Below are positions 34,691 to 46,029 of a DNA stretch of 64,000 nucleotides, piece after piece (the first letter of the stretch is position 1; each line of letters starts with the position of its first letter). The notes under the pieces are model-generated. The model saw nothing but the letters and a program-made list of their open reading frames with translations. It had not been told where the DNA came from and searched no databases. The position numbers were made by a program, and so were the translations under genes. This stretch comes from Diphasiastrum complanatum (taxonomy: Eukaryota; Streptophyta; Lycopodiopsida; Lycopodiales; Lycopodiaceae), in assembly GCA_029204225.1 (NCBI GenBank), contig CM055110.1, positions 62,001 to 126,000 on the forward strand. Direction: 5' to 3'.

Positions 34691-36082
34691 ATGGGATCTG
34701 CTGGAGCATACCTTCTAGAAGCTAGTGAGAGGTTGAATTCTACAAATTATGCTATTTGGAAGGTTAGAATGGAGTAACTCTTGGTGCTCCAAGACCTTTA
34801 TGAGTTCTTGATTGAAGATGAAGATGAAACTCTAGGTGCACATGAGTTAGCTAGATACAAGAAGAGATCTAGGCTTGCACTTCATTGTGTGAAGATGAAT
34901 GTGAGCAATGATTTGTTGAGAGAAGTATCAGCTTGTACTAATGCTAAAGAGGCTTGGGAGTCTTTAAAATCAATCTATGAGTCTAGCAACACTTCTAGAG
35001 TTCTTATGCTTAGAAATCAAATTTTGCAAAGCATGAGGAGAAGTGAGGAGAGTGCACAGGATTATGTACTCAGAATCAAGTCTCTAAATAGGGAGTTGGC
35101 TTCCATTGGAGAGAAGATTCATGATGAAGAGCTTGTACAAATTGTCCTTAATGGTCTAGGAGATGACTTTGCAAATTTGGTCCAAAGTTTTGCCATCCAA
35201 GACACTTTGCGAACTATAGAAAAACTTCACAGTGTATTAGTGGCTGAAGAGTGTAGGATGCTCCATGCAAAATCTAGGATGAGTTCCTTGTCGTTGCAGG
35301 ATGGTGATGAGAAAGCCAATTTCTCATTCAAGGGCAAAAAGAAGACCAATGGAAAGAAGAAGCATCCAAAGGAGGCCAAAGAAGAGGATGATGCATCAAG
35401 CTCAAAGGACAAGTCAAAGCAAAAATGCTTCTTTTGTGGAAAGAAGGGGCATTATGCATCTGAATGCTACAAGAGGCTAAGAGCACAAGTGGAGGAGGAC
35501 AAACAAGGAAACCTTGCAAAGGAGGAGGAGGAGGATGAAGTAGATGTATTCTTGATGGCATCTACATCCTCACCAACAAGCAATAGCAATTCAAGAGACA
35601 ATTGGTGGATCGACAGTGGGGCTAGCTCCCACATGTCTTGTGAAAAGGACTTTTTCTCAACCTTACACTCATTCAATGATGCTAAAAGGTTTGTCTTTAC
35701 TGCAAATGATGAAGAGTGTAGGATAGATGGTGTTGGCACCATATCTTTGTGTCTAGAATCCTCAAAATGCATGGATCTAGAAAATGTCCTTTATGTACCA
35801 TCAATCACCAAGAATATGCTTAGTGTTGGTCTACTCTTAGAAAGTGGTTTGGATGTCCACTTTAAGCATGGTGTTTGCTTCATCTTGAAGAATGATGTTT
35901 GCATTGCAAAGGGATTTAAACATGGAAGATTGTTTAAGTTGGAAGCTAGTGTTGCTTTTGAAAGAATGAGCTTGGCAAAGGAGGAGATCACTCAAGAGGA
36001 GATCTTGGCAAAGTGTGATCTTGCTTGCATTGAGGAGGAGCATCAAAAGGAGGAGATCTTGAGGATCAGCCTCAAAGCCTGA
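34691..36082 (+). pseudogene. gag: copia F gag-protease frame
   Basis: ATG 34691 (MGSAGAYLLEASERLN) opens a gag in the same family as copia A (NYAIWKVRME). A TAA at 34775 interrupts it where other copies have Ser or Leu; the same frame is then open for 433 codons. It carries the gag helices, a Lys-rich linker, a CCHC knuckle (CFFCGKKGHYASECYK, from 35426), and the protease signature WWIDSGASSHM (Asp 35612-35614). It then reaches the pre-integrase region (LYVPSITKNML) and after LFKLEAS changes to a Glu-rich tail with repeated 'EEI' phrases that is not integrase. Apart from the TAA the frame looks preserved by selection until recently. Confidence 0.88.
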
Positions 36083-37050
36083 GAGTTCCAAGGGAGTCCT
36101 TAATGACAATGGCCGAGTCATCAAATTGCATGCAAATTGTCCATTCAAGTGTGCATCTTGCAAGGGTGGTGAGCATTGGAGAGTCTACTATCTTTGAATA
36201 CGTTTTGGAAAGTATTAGTAGACATGAGGTGACTTGTTTCTTACCTTTAAGATCCATGGTGTTTATTACTTTGTATGACAAGACAATGAAATGGGATGCT
36301 TTGAAATCTACATTTGTTGTTGATAAAGCAATTTCATTGGATAACTATTTTTGTAATAGTTTGAATAGAGTCATAAAAGATGAAACATCATTTGCTTTGG
36401 AAATCTTTGTGTCCACATGCTTTGTGCATGATCATTCCAATGTAAGGACTAGAGATTATCCTATTTCAATGATAGGAATAATGGTAGTGTTTTGCTCTTC
36501 AAGTAAAGATTGTAGAATCTACTTGTTTTCAACCAAAGAATTTGTCAATGGTGGAAATGTGATCTTTCAAGAGTGGAAGATTTGTAAACTTGAAGAAGCA
36601 CCTTTGGATCAACACATTATTTAATTCATTGATGTTTTGGAGTCAAGTCAAGTGGAGGATCAAGCTCAAGACCCGAGGACTCCAAGAAGAATCTTGAGTA
36701 TCAAGATGGAGCCATCTAGGCTCAATCATATGGATCAAGCAAGACAAGTTGTCTTTGGCAACATTATTTATGCACTTAATATTTTCATTGATGTATCTTC
36801 AAGTGCACAAAATGCCTTGGAATCCATGGCTTTGCATGATGTTTAGTTTTGAAGTGTGCTACATGTATATAGACACATTTATGGAACATCTTGTAAGGGA
36901 TCCTCTAAGAGGTGGTGAAAGATCCTTCATGGACATCATTCTCTATTGGAGTCTCAAAAGTTCCTTCTTTGTAGCTGGATTTTTTAGACACTTCTAAAAG
37001 CTTTCATTGATCTATCAAGAGAGTTGTAAATAGATCAAGCTAAATTTGAG
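36083..37050 (+). pseudogene. copia F residual pol and filler
   Basis: 36103-36624 is an open frame of 173 codons; most is unrecognised, but its end (RIYLFSTKEFVNGGNVIF) matches the integrase C-terminus pattern. 36637-36846 resembles the linker before RT, and 36880-36960 (DTFMEHLVRDPLRGGERSF) matches a late RT segment in copia A. The region is therefore a collapsed pol with the integrase core and RT deleted and about 400 bases of filler of unknown origin. Confidence 0.65.
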
Positions 37051-37056
37051 GAGGAG

Positions 37057-37757
37057 TGTGAAGAATTGCCAAAAATTGGCAAATCTAGCTTGATCAAAAA
37101 CCATGTAGAATAGTGTAAATTGTGTACACAAGTGGGTCCCACACATGTGAGGCCATGATGCTACATGGGAAACCCATCCTAATGTAGGTTAGGTCAAGTC
37201 AAGAGAGTTGGTCATGTCTATTTGGTGGTCATCCCTACTTTATATGACCTACACCTAAGTTTAAGGTGAAAATTTGACCAACTAGCTACCTACCAAGCAT
37301 AACTCTAGGAAATAGACTAGGGTTTCATTTTAGGTCAAGGAGAGTGAGTTAACTTCCTTATTACATGCTGGAAATCCACCTAACTTCAAGAAGGAAGTCG
37401 AATTTGCTATGTATTCCCTCTCTCCATAGTTAGAAGATAGAAAATGTTTGGAACTCATTGGCAATCTCAAGCTAGTTCACTATGTACATTGAGTTTTTGT
37501 GATCCAAATGAAACCAAATCAATTTCTACTTGTTTCTCAGGTTGAAGGCCGTACTACAACCTGTAGTACACACGTGTGGGATCGGATTTCAATGTTTATC
37601 AATGCTTTTGATTGTTAATGCTTGTTGTTTGTCAAATTGCCAATCTAGATCAACTTTTTTGTGTCTAGTTTTTTGATAGATTGTTAAGCAAGCATCCAAT
37701 CACTCTTGTGGATCTTTTGTAGATCCATTTATGATCCTAAAGTACAGTACTTTCACA
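37057..37757 (+). repeat. 3' LTR of copia F (701 bp)
   Basis: Preceded by a purine tract (GAGGAGGAG) and nearly identical to 33186-33885. Differences include 'ccactcc'/'ccatcc', 'tatagg'/'tatatg' and the stretch around 37550-37590. Followed by CAAAC. Confidence 0.93.
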
Positions 37758-38135
37758 CAAACGTGATAAAATATAGTGCATAACCAAGAGAATGTATGCT
37801 CATAGGGCCACACAGATCATTGTGTATCGATTCAAGAATAGATTTAGCTCTATTGGCTTGTCCTTATGAATATATTGATCTAGGTTGTTTCTCTAATAAG
37901 CACATGTAAGAGATGATTCAAGTGTCTATGGAAGTAGCATTTATACATATATCCTTGACAATACTTTTCCATCCTTTGTACAAGATAGATTTATGTTTAA
38001 ACTTTTGTCCAAATCTTCTAATGCCATAATTGGGCATTGGGATTACTTACATTTGTAGAAAGTGCATATTCATGACTCAAGATTGCAAATTTCATTCTCT
38101 ATTTGTAAGGAGAATTTCTATAGATTTTTTTATCC
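37758..38135 (-). pseudogene. pol: copia G integrase remnant, right half
   Basis: Continues copia G interrupted at 33185. Minus sense 38060-37763 encodes the integrase zinc region and start of the core, homologous to 46560-46830 on the plus strand (frame there: SIHTNLCGPMSIHSLGYALYF). Joining the flanks of F without one CAAAC copy restores the order seen at 46790-46870. Confidence 0.75.
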
Positions 38136-39180
38136 ATCTCGTTTAGCAATGATGCTTGGTCAGTGGTTAGACAAGGTAGAACTCATTAAGAAGAAAACTT
38201 TCAAGCAATAATATTATCGTTTGTCATTTGGGTCGAGCTCAAGAAGCCCTTCAATAGCAAATGCATTGAAATTGTCAGTGTATTGATCAATTGTAAAGTA
38301 AAGATCATGGGTTAGAGCTTATAAGTTGAATGTAGGTACTTTCTTGTTCCATTGTTACAAATGTTGTAAGGAAGACATGGCTAATGAGGACATACCGAGC
38401 TGGAGACCTCTGTGACATACAAGACAGCCTAGTGATGTGACCTACGAATGTTGTAAGAAAGACATGGCTGATGAGGATGTATAGAGGAGAACTCTGTGAC
38501 ATACAAGATAGCCTAGTGATGTGACCACTGAATAGGAGTTTGGCGACTCGGTGAATTTACAGGAATTTATTTGGAAAAGACAACAATGGATAAAAATTTG
38601 GAACACAGACTACCATATATTTGGCGTCACAATGGTGTTGTGAATTTTTGTTAGAACACTCATACTATATGGTCTACTTTCTGTAGCAGTAGTTGGTGGA
38701 AGACGCATGACTAAATTGTAAAGCATAATAGTATGGTGTAGTTGTACATCATTTTGAATACCAAAATATGATGAAGGAAATGTGGTTGATAATCAATTGC
38801 ATGTGTACATGGTTGTTGATTAAAGATACTGTACATAGTTAGGGATGTTTCTTCCAGAAGCAGAGAGCAATTTTACAAAGTATGCTCTATTTGGCATCAA
38901 CATAGTGCTGTGAATTTTTGTTGGAACACTCATAGTGTATGGTTTGCTTTTTGCAGCAAGCAGTTGGTGGATGACGCATGACTAAATTGTAAAACATCAT
39001 ATTATGCTCTAGTTGTACATCATTTTGAATACCACTATATGATGAATGAAATGTGGTTGATTATCAATTGTATGTGTACATGGATGTTGAATCAAGATAA
39101 TATAGATAGTTTGAAATGTTTTTTACAACAGGCAAAGAGGAATTTTATGGGAAAGGGAAAGAAGAGAACAAAAAATTGAG
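38136..39180. repeat. non-coding repeat block with two tandem duplications
   Basis: 38350-38435 and 38440-38522 are an imperfect tandem pair ('gttgtaag-aagacatggct' to 'cctagtgatgtgacc'). 38615-38840 and 38890-39115 are a second pair of about 275-bp period. The whole block is an inverted, diverged copy of 44700-45790. No coding frame. Confidence 0.75.
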
Positions 39181-39279
39181 TTACGAGGCCAACAATAATA
39201 GAATTTTGGACATCGTTCCCCTCCTGAGAACCTTATATAACCCATGTTGGAAGTACTTGACGTGTTTTGCATCTGTGAG

Positions 39280-39640
39280 TGGATCCTAAAGCCTCTTTTC
39301 TAAAACTTCGAACCTTTGAACACAAGCTAAAACATCTTCCTTCTTTTTTTGCTCTATTGCTTGCAATTTATCCAAAATCTCCTCGTCCTCATGCTTCTTC
39401 TAATATTGCTTCAAGAGAGCTCTTCCTAATACTTCCCAAGTCTGGAATTTCTGAAACCCATATTGGGAATACCATTGATGAGCATTTCCCTTTAATGTTG
39501 TTGGAAATAATTCCAACTTCCTAATATCCATTGTTTAACGGTTTGCTTGTGACGACTGCCAAAAATTGGTGAATGTGAATGTTGGGATCATCACGTTTCT
39601 TCCCTTTGAAACGCTAGAATATTGATGTGATTCTACACCT
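39280..39640 (-). pseudogene. gag: Ty3/gypsy gag fragment
   Basis: Minus sense: DDPNIHIHQFL (near 39600), then LELFPTTLKGNAHQWY and TWEVLGRALLKQY (39530-39400), then EDVLACVQRFEVLEKR (near 39300). These are the core blocks of plant gypsy gag: 'DPN-x-H', 'LFP-x-SL-x2-A-x2-W' and the 'RF' helix. It has a frameshift near 39540 and two stops. It lies 90-450 bases downstream of a gypsy LTR end on the same strand. Confidence 0.75.
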
Positions 39641-39711
39641 ACCTCTGGTAATTCTACCCACAAATGAAAATTGTTTCTATCCAGATTATGCATCCAACTA
39701 GAATCTGCTTT

Positions 39712-39724
39712 GGCAACGGAACCA
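39712..39724 (-). promoter_or_regulatory. gypsy primer-binding site, degenerate tRNA-Asp type
   Basis: Minus sense TGGTTCCGTTGCC starts 6 bases after the LTR end (39731). Plant Tat/Athila elements use TGGCGCCGTTGCC, complementary to tRNA-Asp; two bases differ here. The LTR copies at 54961 (TGGATTCGTTGCC) and 63909 (TTGTTCTGTTGCC) have different changes at the same place. Confidence 0.55.
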
Positions 39725-39730
39725 AAAGGG

Positions 39731-41290
39731 TGTTAGGTAAATTGCTAACATACCAGAATTTCTTATTAGTAGATTGTCATAGAACAAATAACAGAACTAT
39801 AACAGCTTAACCTGAGATATCAGATTTTGACTAATAACCATTCACAAAGTGCAATAAAACTAAATAACATAAGTGCATTCCACATCTCTGTTATTACAAT
39901 ACAATACAACAAATTGGCAGAGTCTAACCATCACATAAACTAGAATTTCCATTACATCAAGGATCGTACAAAGGGAAAAGACACTACTCAAGTTACATTC
40001 CATTTTAATAGTGAAATATACATAATACTAGACAGTGAAGGCAATGACACAATTCTACACCAAAACTACTCGAAAGGTCTGAAGCAAGGCACTTCTACTT
40101 GCAGCCTACAGCCTGACATAAACTTGTATCACAACTCACAGAATGCTCGGCTCTAATCCTTTTGACGCTTGATCACACTTTTGCTATCCATTGTAAAACC
40201 AAGAGTCCCCTTTGCGACTACAAGTTCCCTATTTATACAATCCTGAACTCCCCACAAGAGCCTTCCCAAAACTCCACAAAAGACCGCCACTGTTTTGAAT
40301 GCAGTTCTCTCGTGGTTGGTACAACTTCCATTGCTAAGACCGCATCAAGGTCGCAATCATCACACATGCGGTTGCTTTCGGTCCATTCAACTTCCATTCC
40401 TCTCTACCCGAATGTGATCTTTCCATTCTAAATCAACAACCCTCAAAATAACCTTTCTTGTGATTTTTGTCCTATCTACACATTACTAAACACACCGCAG
40501 TCATCCCTATAGCAACTTATCCTAATCCATCTACCTAACAACATTAATACGACTAAAGGTCTAAGTTTTTAAAAAATCTTATATATACAAAATACATTAC
40601 AATGGCCCGCAGTTGGCTTATTTTGGCATCTCTAATAATTTTGTAGCAGCCACAGTTGTAGGCAAAGCTATCCCACCCAAAACACTTCCAAGTGGTGCCA
40701 ATTCAAAATGTCATAATACACGTAACAACAATTGATCCTTATCATTCACAAATCTTGACACCAAATGTGGTGTTCGCCCTATCAACATGATGTGTTTCAA
40801 ACATTCCCTGGTTAGCAATGTATAATTGTTGGAGTGTTTATAGATATCGATGAAACCCTAGCTATATTATTCATTTATAAGCAGTTAATAAGTGAGAGGG
40901 ATTTGACACCTATGTGTGTAAGTCCAACCCGAGGATGACATAGTTATTTGATTAGTTAAAAGCTAATAACATGACCTGAGGCCTTTTTGTGGCAATTAAA
41001 TGTCGTTAGGCCTAATAGTCAAGTTAGTAAATAAAAAGATGTCCCCCCAAATTCAAATTTAAAATAATTTGGGAGGTAGAAACTGGTCAATAGGATGTGA
41101 GGCCAAAGCCTAAAAATCCACTATATATAGTGGTACTTTGTGATTAATTTTACATGTTTAATGTCAAATTCAAATAGGTGGAACCTCTATTGATTTTTTG
41201 ATTTGGATGTCCTTGCTCTTCTTCTCCTTGCTCCATCTATCATATTTTCTTACTATCTTTATGTTTATTGGATATGGTACTTGTGGGATT
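39731..41290 (-). repeat. Ty3/gypsy LTR, copy 1 (start approximate)
   Basis: Minus sense it ends TTTACCTAACA at 39731. It matches 53505-54961 (plus) and, in part, 62925-63909 (plus). A TATA-like box (TGTATAAATAGG, about 40230-40241) marks the promoter. An 89-codon plus-strand frame at 40162 lies antisense in this LTR and is not called. The outer end is taken where homology to 53505 stops. Confidence 0.8.
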
Positions 41291-42055
41291 TGATTATAGT
41301 ATTGATTGAGTGATTTTGCTCCATAGTCGCTCTTGTTGTGTTTTTCTATCCTCATCTTAGGAGTTTTTTAGACTATTCCTCTAGTGTTTCATGCAATATG
41401 AAACTAACATTCAAGGGATATTGTAAGTTTTCTTCAAAGCAGTAGATAAAGGTTTTGGATTGTGGATGCATGCAATTTTGAAAACCTGTGAAACCTTTCT
41501 TGGTTTGTGTTTGCTGACGATTGAAATAGTTTAGAACTATAAAATCTATAGTAACTCTTTCCCTTGTCTTTGGGTCACTTATATGTGCTTCTAAACCTCT
41601 AGAAAATTTGATTTTTGTAGAGGTTCAGTGCAAAGAGAAGTTGTCAAAGGTCACAATACTACTAGCAACCCTGTCAAGAAGAGAGAGTGACTCTGACATT
41701 TGTTTCTAACATGCAAGCTAAGAAACCCTTCTGCTTGCTGCTCACCCACGGACTGGTTCATTCAATTGGAAAATGAGTGGAATGCTATTCGGATGTCTGG
41801 AAGCCTGTCATGATTGAATCTGTGTTGATTTTCGTATCTGCCCTTCTGTTGAATCTTTGGTGATTTGATTTGTCAGGGTAGTGAATACAAAGATATTCAT
41901 AATCAATGCACTTCCATACGAGCTGCTGGAAGACACCAACTGATTCAGAAATGTCCGTTTCCTCCAAAGGGATGGGCCTGAGGAAGCGTGCTAGACGTGT
42001 GCTAGTGAAGCACTGTGGAAGGCTACAAATGAGCGTTGTGGAAAATCACGATCTA
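41291..42055. other. unassigned stretch
   Basis: About 760 bases with no repeat partner and no credible frame in this window. A 60-codon minus frame at 41785-41967 shows no features. Confidence 0.4.
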
Positions 42056-43486
42056 GCCTCTTGACCTGCATGTAGAAACCTCTATCTCTCTCGCTTCGGG
42101 TAGCCTCTCTTTTCTTGTTGATGGAGGTTGTGTGGGGAGCAATCGAGCTGACCTATGCTTTTGTTTTTTTTTAAAACCAAAGTTAGGGTTTTAAATGAAC
42201 TAAGTTTTTTTCTTGGGTTGTTGTATTAGAACCATAGATGCATCGCAATTCAGAATCGCGAGTAGAATTGTGATTCAGAAACGTGTTTCGAGATTTTCCC
42301 AGAATCGCATAGAATCATTTTTTTTTTTTAAATTTTGAAATATTTTTAGGCAATATGGGTATGAGACGAAAGCTCTGATTGAGAGCATTATTACTATGTA
42401 GATTGTTGACTGTTTCGGGTGCAAAACACCAAAAATTGTGTTTTCACTCAGAGAGTTGGAAGGCCAAATTATGAAGAGGCCTTACCATCGGGATTTTTTT
42501 GTACCATTTCGGATATAGATATTGGATATCTATTGGTATAAGTATTTTTCCTTCTGGAAAAGATTTCAAAATGATTCTTATATTTTTTGCATTGTATGTT
42601 GTTGTACATATACTCTAGTATCTTCCAATGATAAAGTATGGTTTTGGAATCCTGTAAATTATGATTGACGAATCATAAGATTCTAAATGTTTATGATTGA
42701 CAGATCATAAATTGATACTTAAAGGTCATTTGAAGATTATAAGAAAATGGAAGGATTCTTAAGATATTGAGTAATTCTTGATCAATTGTGTGAGTCAAGG
42801 ATTTAGATCTGTTGGTTGAACTCTAAATTTCTTTACTCCAGCACATACTTGAGATTGTGTGGATCTCACAAGCATTTTCATTATGTAAAATATGCTTACC
42901 TTACTGATTGTAGTCTATAAGTGGTCGCCATACAATAGGGGACAGATAAATCTATTAAGATATGGATAATTGCTGATATCTTGCATGTGATGCTAATAAT
43001 GGGGTTGTCAACTCATTAGAGTAATTGCAGTACTCTGGATTGAGTTATAATTGTCTGAGACTTGATGGATTTCCCGGAGATTTTAGATGACTAAGTTGTG
43101 GTATTCTAGAATATCTGGATATTCTAGGCATATTTGTACCAAGAAGCATTATTTTTTGCGATAAATTGGAATGGAATTTCTTTTGCTTTTGGATTTGATT
43201 TTCAAAATAAAGTAACACCCAGTGTTTCATGTAATTGGGATTACATGAAGGTGATGATTTTTTTTGGATAAGATCAACCCTTTTGGAGGAATTATAACTT
43301 AGTGTATCCTTGGGATTTGGGTCAGTATTCATGAGTAGAGGCAAGCAAGATAAAAATTGTTGCATCTCAGAGTACTTATTCAGATGGAAAGATCAAACTA
43401 AGAATAATGATTCATGGGTAGGATTTGAAAGCTTCAGGGATAATTTCATATTTTCATTTTTCCATTTTGAGGACAGAACTTGTTTA
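42056..43486 (+). pseudogene. pol: chromovirus 3' end with chromodomain-like tail
   Basis: Inverted partner of 21251-22690. The 3' part (43310-43486) reads ISEYLFRWKDQTKNNDSWVG, then FESFRDNF and FEDRTCLREEECYG. This fits the C-terminal chromodomain of plant Ty3/gypsy chromoviruses ('E-x-L-x-W-K', '-D-x-x-W', 'F-E-D-x-x-x-L'). It would direct integration to chromatin. Upstream frames are broken or absent to 42056, so only the tail of pol remains. Confidence 0.65.
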
Positions 43487-43868
43487 AGGGAGGAAGAATG
43501 TTACGGCCATATTCAGTTACGGACATGGAATAGTCCTAATATGGTAGACTAGCCCTCCAGTGTTCGAGACACATGTACCATCATGGATAACAAAATCTAT
43601 AAAAATTCTCCTTTGAAACAGAGAATGAAATTTTGCAATCTTGAGTCATGAATATGCACAGCCAAAATATCAGTTGATAATTAGTATCTTTTCACATAAC
43701 CATCCTTTTGTCTTTCGTATCATTAAATCATATGAATAGCACTACTTCTCTCTCTTGGAGAATGATAATCATATATACTATAGTTATAAATAAATCATAG
43801 ATGAAGTAATGCCCAACAATGTGCATGATCTCTCTATAGTCAATTTTCTTGAAGCTAAGATTTTATCA
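43487..43868 (+). repeat. polypurine tract and chromovirus LTR, plus copy
   Basis: AAGGGAGGAAGAA (43487-43498) is followed by the LTR TGTTACGGCC...GATTTTATCA (43499-43868, 370 bp). A TATA-like TCTATAAAAATTC is at about 43600. End points agree exactly with the minus copy at 20882-21250. Confidence 0.85.
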
Positions 43869-46020
43869 TATTTCAAAAATGTTAATGAACATTACATCAA
43901 ATTTTGGCCTATGATGGCCTTGCATTCCATGAACTGCTCAAAATAGAATGTCATATTTACAAAGGCAAGACTAGCCCCATGTCATGATATCTCATCACCC
44001 AAGCCTCCACTTGGCAAGAGACAAATGCAGACCAAGTCACAAGTGAAAGGTAGACACTCAAGAACATGTGTGACAATAGATCAATTTAAGCGACAAATAT
44101 TAAAGAGCTCAACCATGAAGCAAGAATCTCCAAGTACATCCAAGCCATTTGCTATGATTGATTATTGTGTGATGTGCATTGCATGATACAATCTGAAGAT
44201 TTAGTATAAGGTTAGTACTTGTGGTGCTAACTTATTTTTGACGCATAGATAAAGTGTGATTGATATTGCATGAATTGTAGGATCATCAATTGATATGTGA
44301 ATACATCATACATGGTTAAAGGTTTTGTAATTTGCTAACTTTCACGTTCAAACCTATAATAAATATATGATAATTATGCTTATAAACATCAAATCGTATG
44401 AAAAATTAGTTTCATTAATTTGGTTCGATTTGCTTTTTTGCTTATTAAATGAAGACACTTTTCATGGTAAGTTATATGTTTTAGTTCCAACCCATAATAG
44501 AATTTAGGACTTAAGAAAATTGTGGAGTGTGAATGCCTAGAAGTTCACATGTTTTGACAAATGGGAACACGTTTAAAACTAGGGTCTATAACTAATCGCA
44601 TCAATTGCAAAATCTGTATCACTGTATTGCATACAAATTTCTACATAAACATTTCAGAAAGAACATATAATACACTACAATTTCAATGCATTTTCTATTG
44701 AAGGTCTTCTTGAGATCGACACAAATGACAAACAATAGTATTACTATTTGAAAGTTGTCCTTTTAATGAGTTCTACCTCATCTAACCACTAACCAATGTC
44801 ATTGCTAAATGGGACACGTATACCACCTCGTTCTTAATTACTACTTAATACTAGCACCCGTTAGCCCAACTTTTCTTTTAATGCTATCTTTAATGACCCC
44901 CTCACATTGTACATCCAGATCAGCTCGCAACATCGCAAAACATCACACAACCGCAACAAACCTGCTAATGCGCAACATTATAGAAATGTCTCTAGTTACC
45001 ATAGTCAAACCAAGAAAACTTATACAACATCTAACCATTACCAATCATTATCTAACACAAAGTTTGGTATTCCTTCCAGAACATATGTATAAAAAAAAAT
45101 TCCATTATTGTTGCCCTCGTAGCCCAATTTTTGTTTCCTTCGTTCCCTTTCCCATAAAATTTCTCCTTGCTTTTTGTAAGAAACATTGCTAACTATGTAT
45201 AGTATCTTGAATCAACAACCATGTACACATACAATTGATTATCAACCGCATTTCATTTATCATATTTTGATATTCAAAATGATGTCCAACTATAGCATAA
45301 TATTATGGTTTATAATTTAGTCATGCGTCTTCCACCAACTGCTTGCTGCAGAAAGTAGACCATACAATATGAGTAGTCCAACAAAAATTCACAACAACAT
45401 GTTGACGCCAAATAACTAGTACTCTGTGTTCTAGATTTTGAATTCTTGCATCTATTGTCTTGCTCATTCTGCCATTTGTTGTTATCCTTTCCAAATCAAT
45501 TATTGTAAATTTATTGGATCGCCAAACTCCTCTTCAATGGTTGCGTCATTAGGCTGTCTCCTGTGTCACAGAGGTCTCCTTGGTATGTCCTCGTCAACCA
45601 TGTCTTCCTTACAGCATTTGTAACAATGGAACAACAAATTACAACTTATAAACTCTAACCCATGATCTTTACTTCACAATTGATCAATACACTACAATTT
45701 CAATGCATTTGCTATTGAACTTCTTCTTGAGATTGACCCAAACGGTAATATTATTGTTCCAAAGTTGTCCTTTTCATAAGCTCTACTTCGTCTAACCACT
45801 AACCAATGCCATTGCTAAACGGGACACGTATACCACCTCATTCTTAATTACTACATAATGCTAGCACCCGTCGGCTCAACTTTTTTTTAATGCTATCTTT
45901 AATGACCATGATAATGACATCACTTCGGTCCCCTCACATCATATGTCCGGATCGACTTGCAACACCACAAAACCGCAACGAACCTGCTAATGGGCAACAA
46001 TATTGAAATTGCTCTTTCTC
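43869..46020. repeat. non-coding repeat block
   Basis: 43895-44310 is inverted to 13420-13925. 44680-44990 and 45690-46010 are direct duplicates ('aaagttgtcctttt' to 'ttaatgac'). 44700-45790 as a whole is inverted to 38136-39180. Frames of 127 and 61 codons at 44809-45192 lie in repeat sequence and lack features. Confidence 0.7.
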
Positions 46021-46029
46021 TGAACCCAC

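Larger units (their letters stand above)
33186..37757 (+). mobile_element. complete RT-less copia element F (4,572 bp)
   Basis: Two matching LTRs, a primer site, gag-protease frame, a polypurine tract and a 5-bp CAAAC duplication define a complete insertion. The interior is only about 3.2 kb: the integrase core and reverse transcriptase are gone, so it depended on enzymes from another copia element. By eye the LTRs differ at roughly 15 of 700 positions, so the insertion is not very recent. It lies inside copia G; the paralogue at 46790-46870 shows the uninterrupted site. Confidence 0.93.

Noticed and set aside
34691-36082. Copia F gag-protease considered as a domesticated host gene
   Set aside because: It lies between matching LTRs with a target-site duplication and has an in-frame stop, so it is still part of a mobile element.
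40162-40431. 89-codon frame, also found at 63200-63469 on the other strand
   Set aside because: It lies across the promoter region of a gypsy LTR in antisense and is broken in the LTR copy at 54387-54647; conservation reflects the young age of the LTRs.
44809-45192. 127-codon plus-strand frame
   Set aside because: It lies in a duplicated non-coding repeat, is not kept in the second copy at 45690-46010, and shows no domain.
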